DNA of 14,790 bases, from contig CALKJV010000205.1 in NCBI GenBank assembly GCA_937995505.1, positions 1-14,790 of the forward strand, written 5' to 3'. The notes below the pieces were generated by a model, which was not told the origin of the DNA, searched no databases, and saw only the letters and a program-made list of their open reading frames with translations. Position numbers and translations under genes: made by a program. This stretch comes from an uncultured Bacteroidia bacterium (lineage in GTDB: Bacteria > Bacteroidota > Bacteroidia > SpSt-205). This document shows positions 14,748 to 14,790 of this stretch, piece after piece. Position 1 is the first letter of the stretch, and each line of letters starts with the position of its first letter.

Positions 14748-14790
14748 AGTTCGGTTTCAGATACGACCTCCACCGCTTCAAGGGAAGGGA
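14744..14790 (-). CDS. C-terminal end of an unidentified gene upstream of the DUF4197 gene
   Basis: The frame is open from the window edge to a TGA at 14744-14746 that overlaps the DUF4197 start in an ATGA, the same junction type as three others in this series. Only about 14 residues are visible (PSLEAVEVVSETEL), too few to identify. The reading frame is supported by the ATGA arrangement alone. Confidence 0.5.
   Translation of the reverse strand, partial: PSLEAVEVVSETEL

Noticed and set aside
1..14790. tRNA, rRNA, CRISPR, insertion sequence or riboswitch
   Set aside because: Coding density is near complete on one strand or the other; no repeat arrays, inverted terminal repeats, transposase motifs or tRNA-like folds were seen in the few gaps.

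Overview
The window looks like a compact stretch of a Bacteroidota chromosome. The signs are a DUF5683 protein, a Bacteroidota-type PdxJ N-terminus, a two-lipoprotein pair (DUF4197 and a beta-helix protein with a choice-of-anchor-like C-terminus), the general lack of Shine-Dalgarno sequences, and one TAnnTTTG-like promoter element. Genus or habitat cannot be told from the sequence alone. No mobile element, CRISPR array, tRNA, rRNA or riboswitch was recognised.

Layout. (1) Positions 1-929, minus: a family-4-type glycosyltransferase cut by the window edge. (2) Positions 947-2067, plus: two overlapping genes, a DUF5683 protein and a polytopic membrane protein. Only 17 bp separates their first start from the divergent glycosyltransferase start. 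(3) Positions 2060-6472, minus: acyltransferase, mutS and an LptF/LptG-family permease, joined by 4-8 bp overlaps. The permease stop overlaps the stop of the plus-strand pair by 8 bp. (4) Positions 6473-6615: the longest non-coding gap, 143 bp. (5) Positions 6616-14790, minus: a tightly packed series in transcription order: end of an unidentified gene, DUF4197 lipoprotein, beta-helix lipoprotein, aroC, a TIGR01777-type epimerase, a carboxynorspermidine/saccharopine dehydrogenase-like gene, pdxJ, a CHASE2 membrane protein, and a FecR-like secreted protein. Four junctions on the minus strand are ATGA start/stop overlaps.

Functions are mixed: DNA repair (MutS), envelope lipid or LPS work (acyltransferase, LptF/G, glycosyltransferase, lipoproteins), cofactor and aromatic synthesis (PdxJ, AroC), probable polyamine synthesis, and a probable envelope sensing pair (CHASE2 plus FecR-like).

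The clearest anomaly is the epimerase. Its natural reading frame starts at 11511 and encodes the Rossmann glycine motif, but an in-frame TGA at 11461-11463 falls directly after that motif. The frame is otherwise intact. I see no convincing novel multi-gene system; the CHASE2/FecR-like pair without an output domain and the acyltransferase with an altered HX4D motif are the other items worth following.
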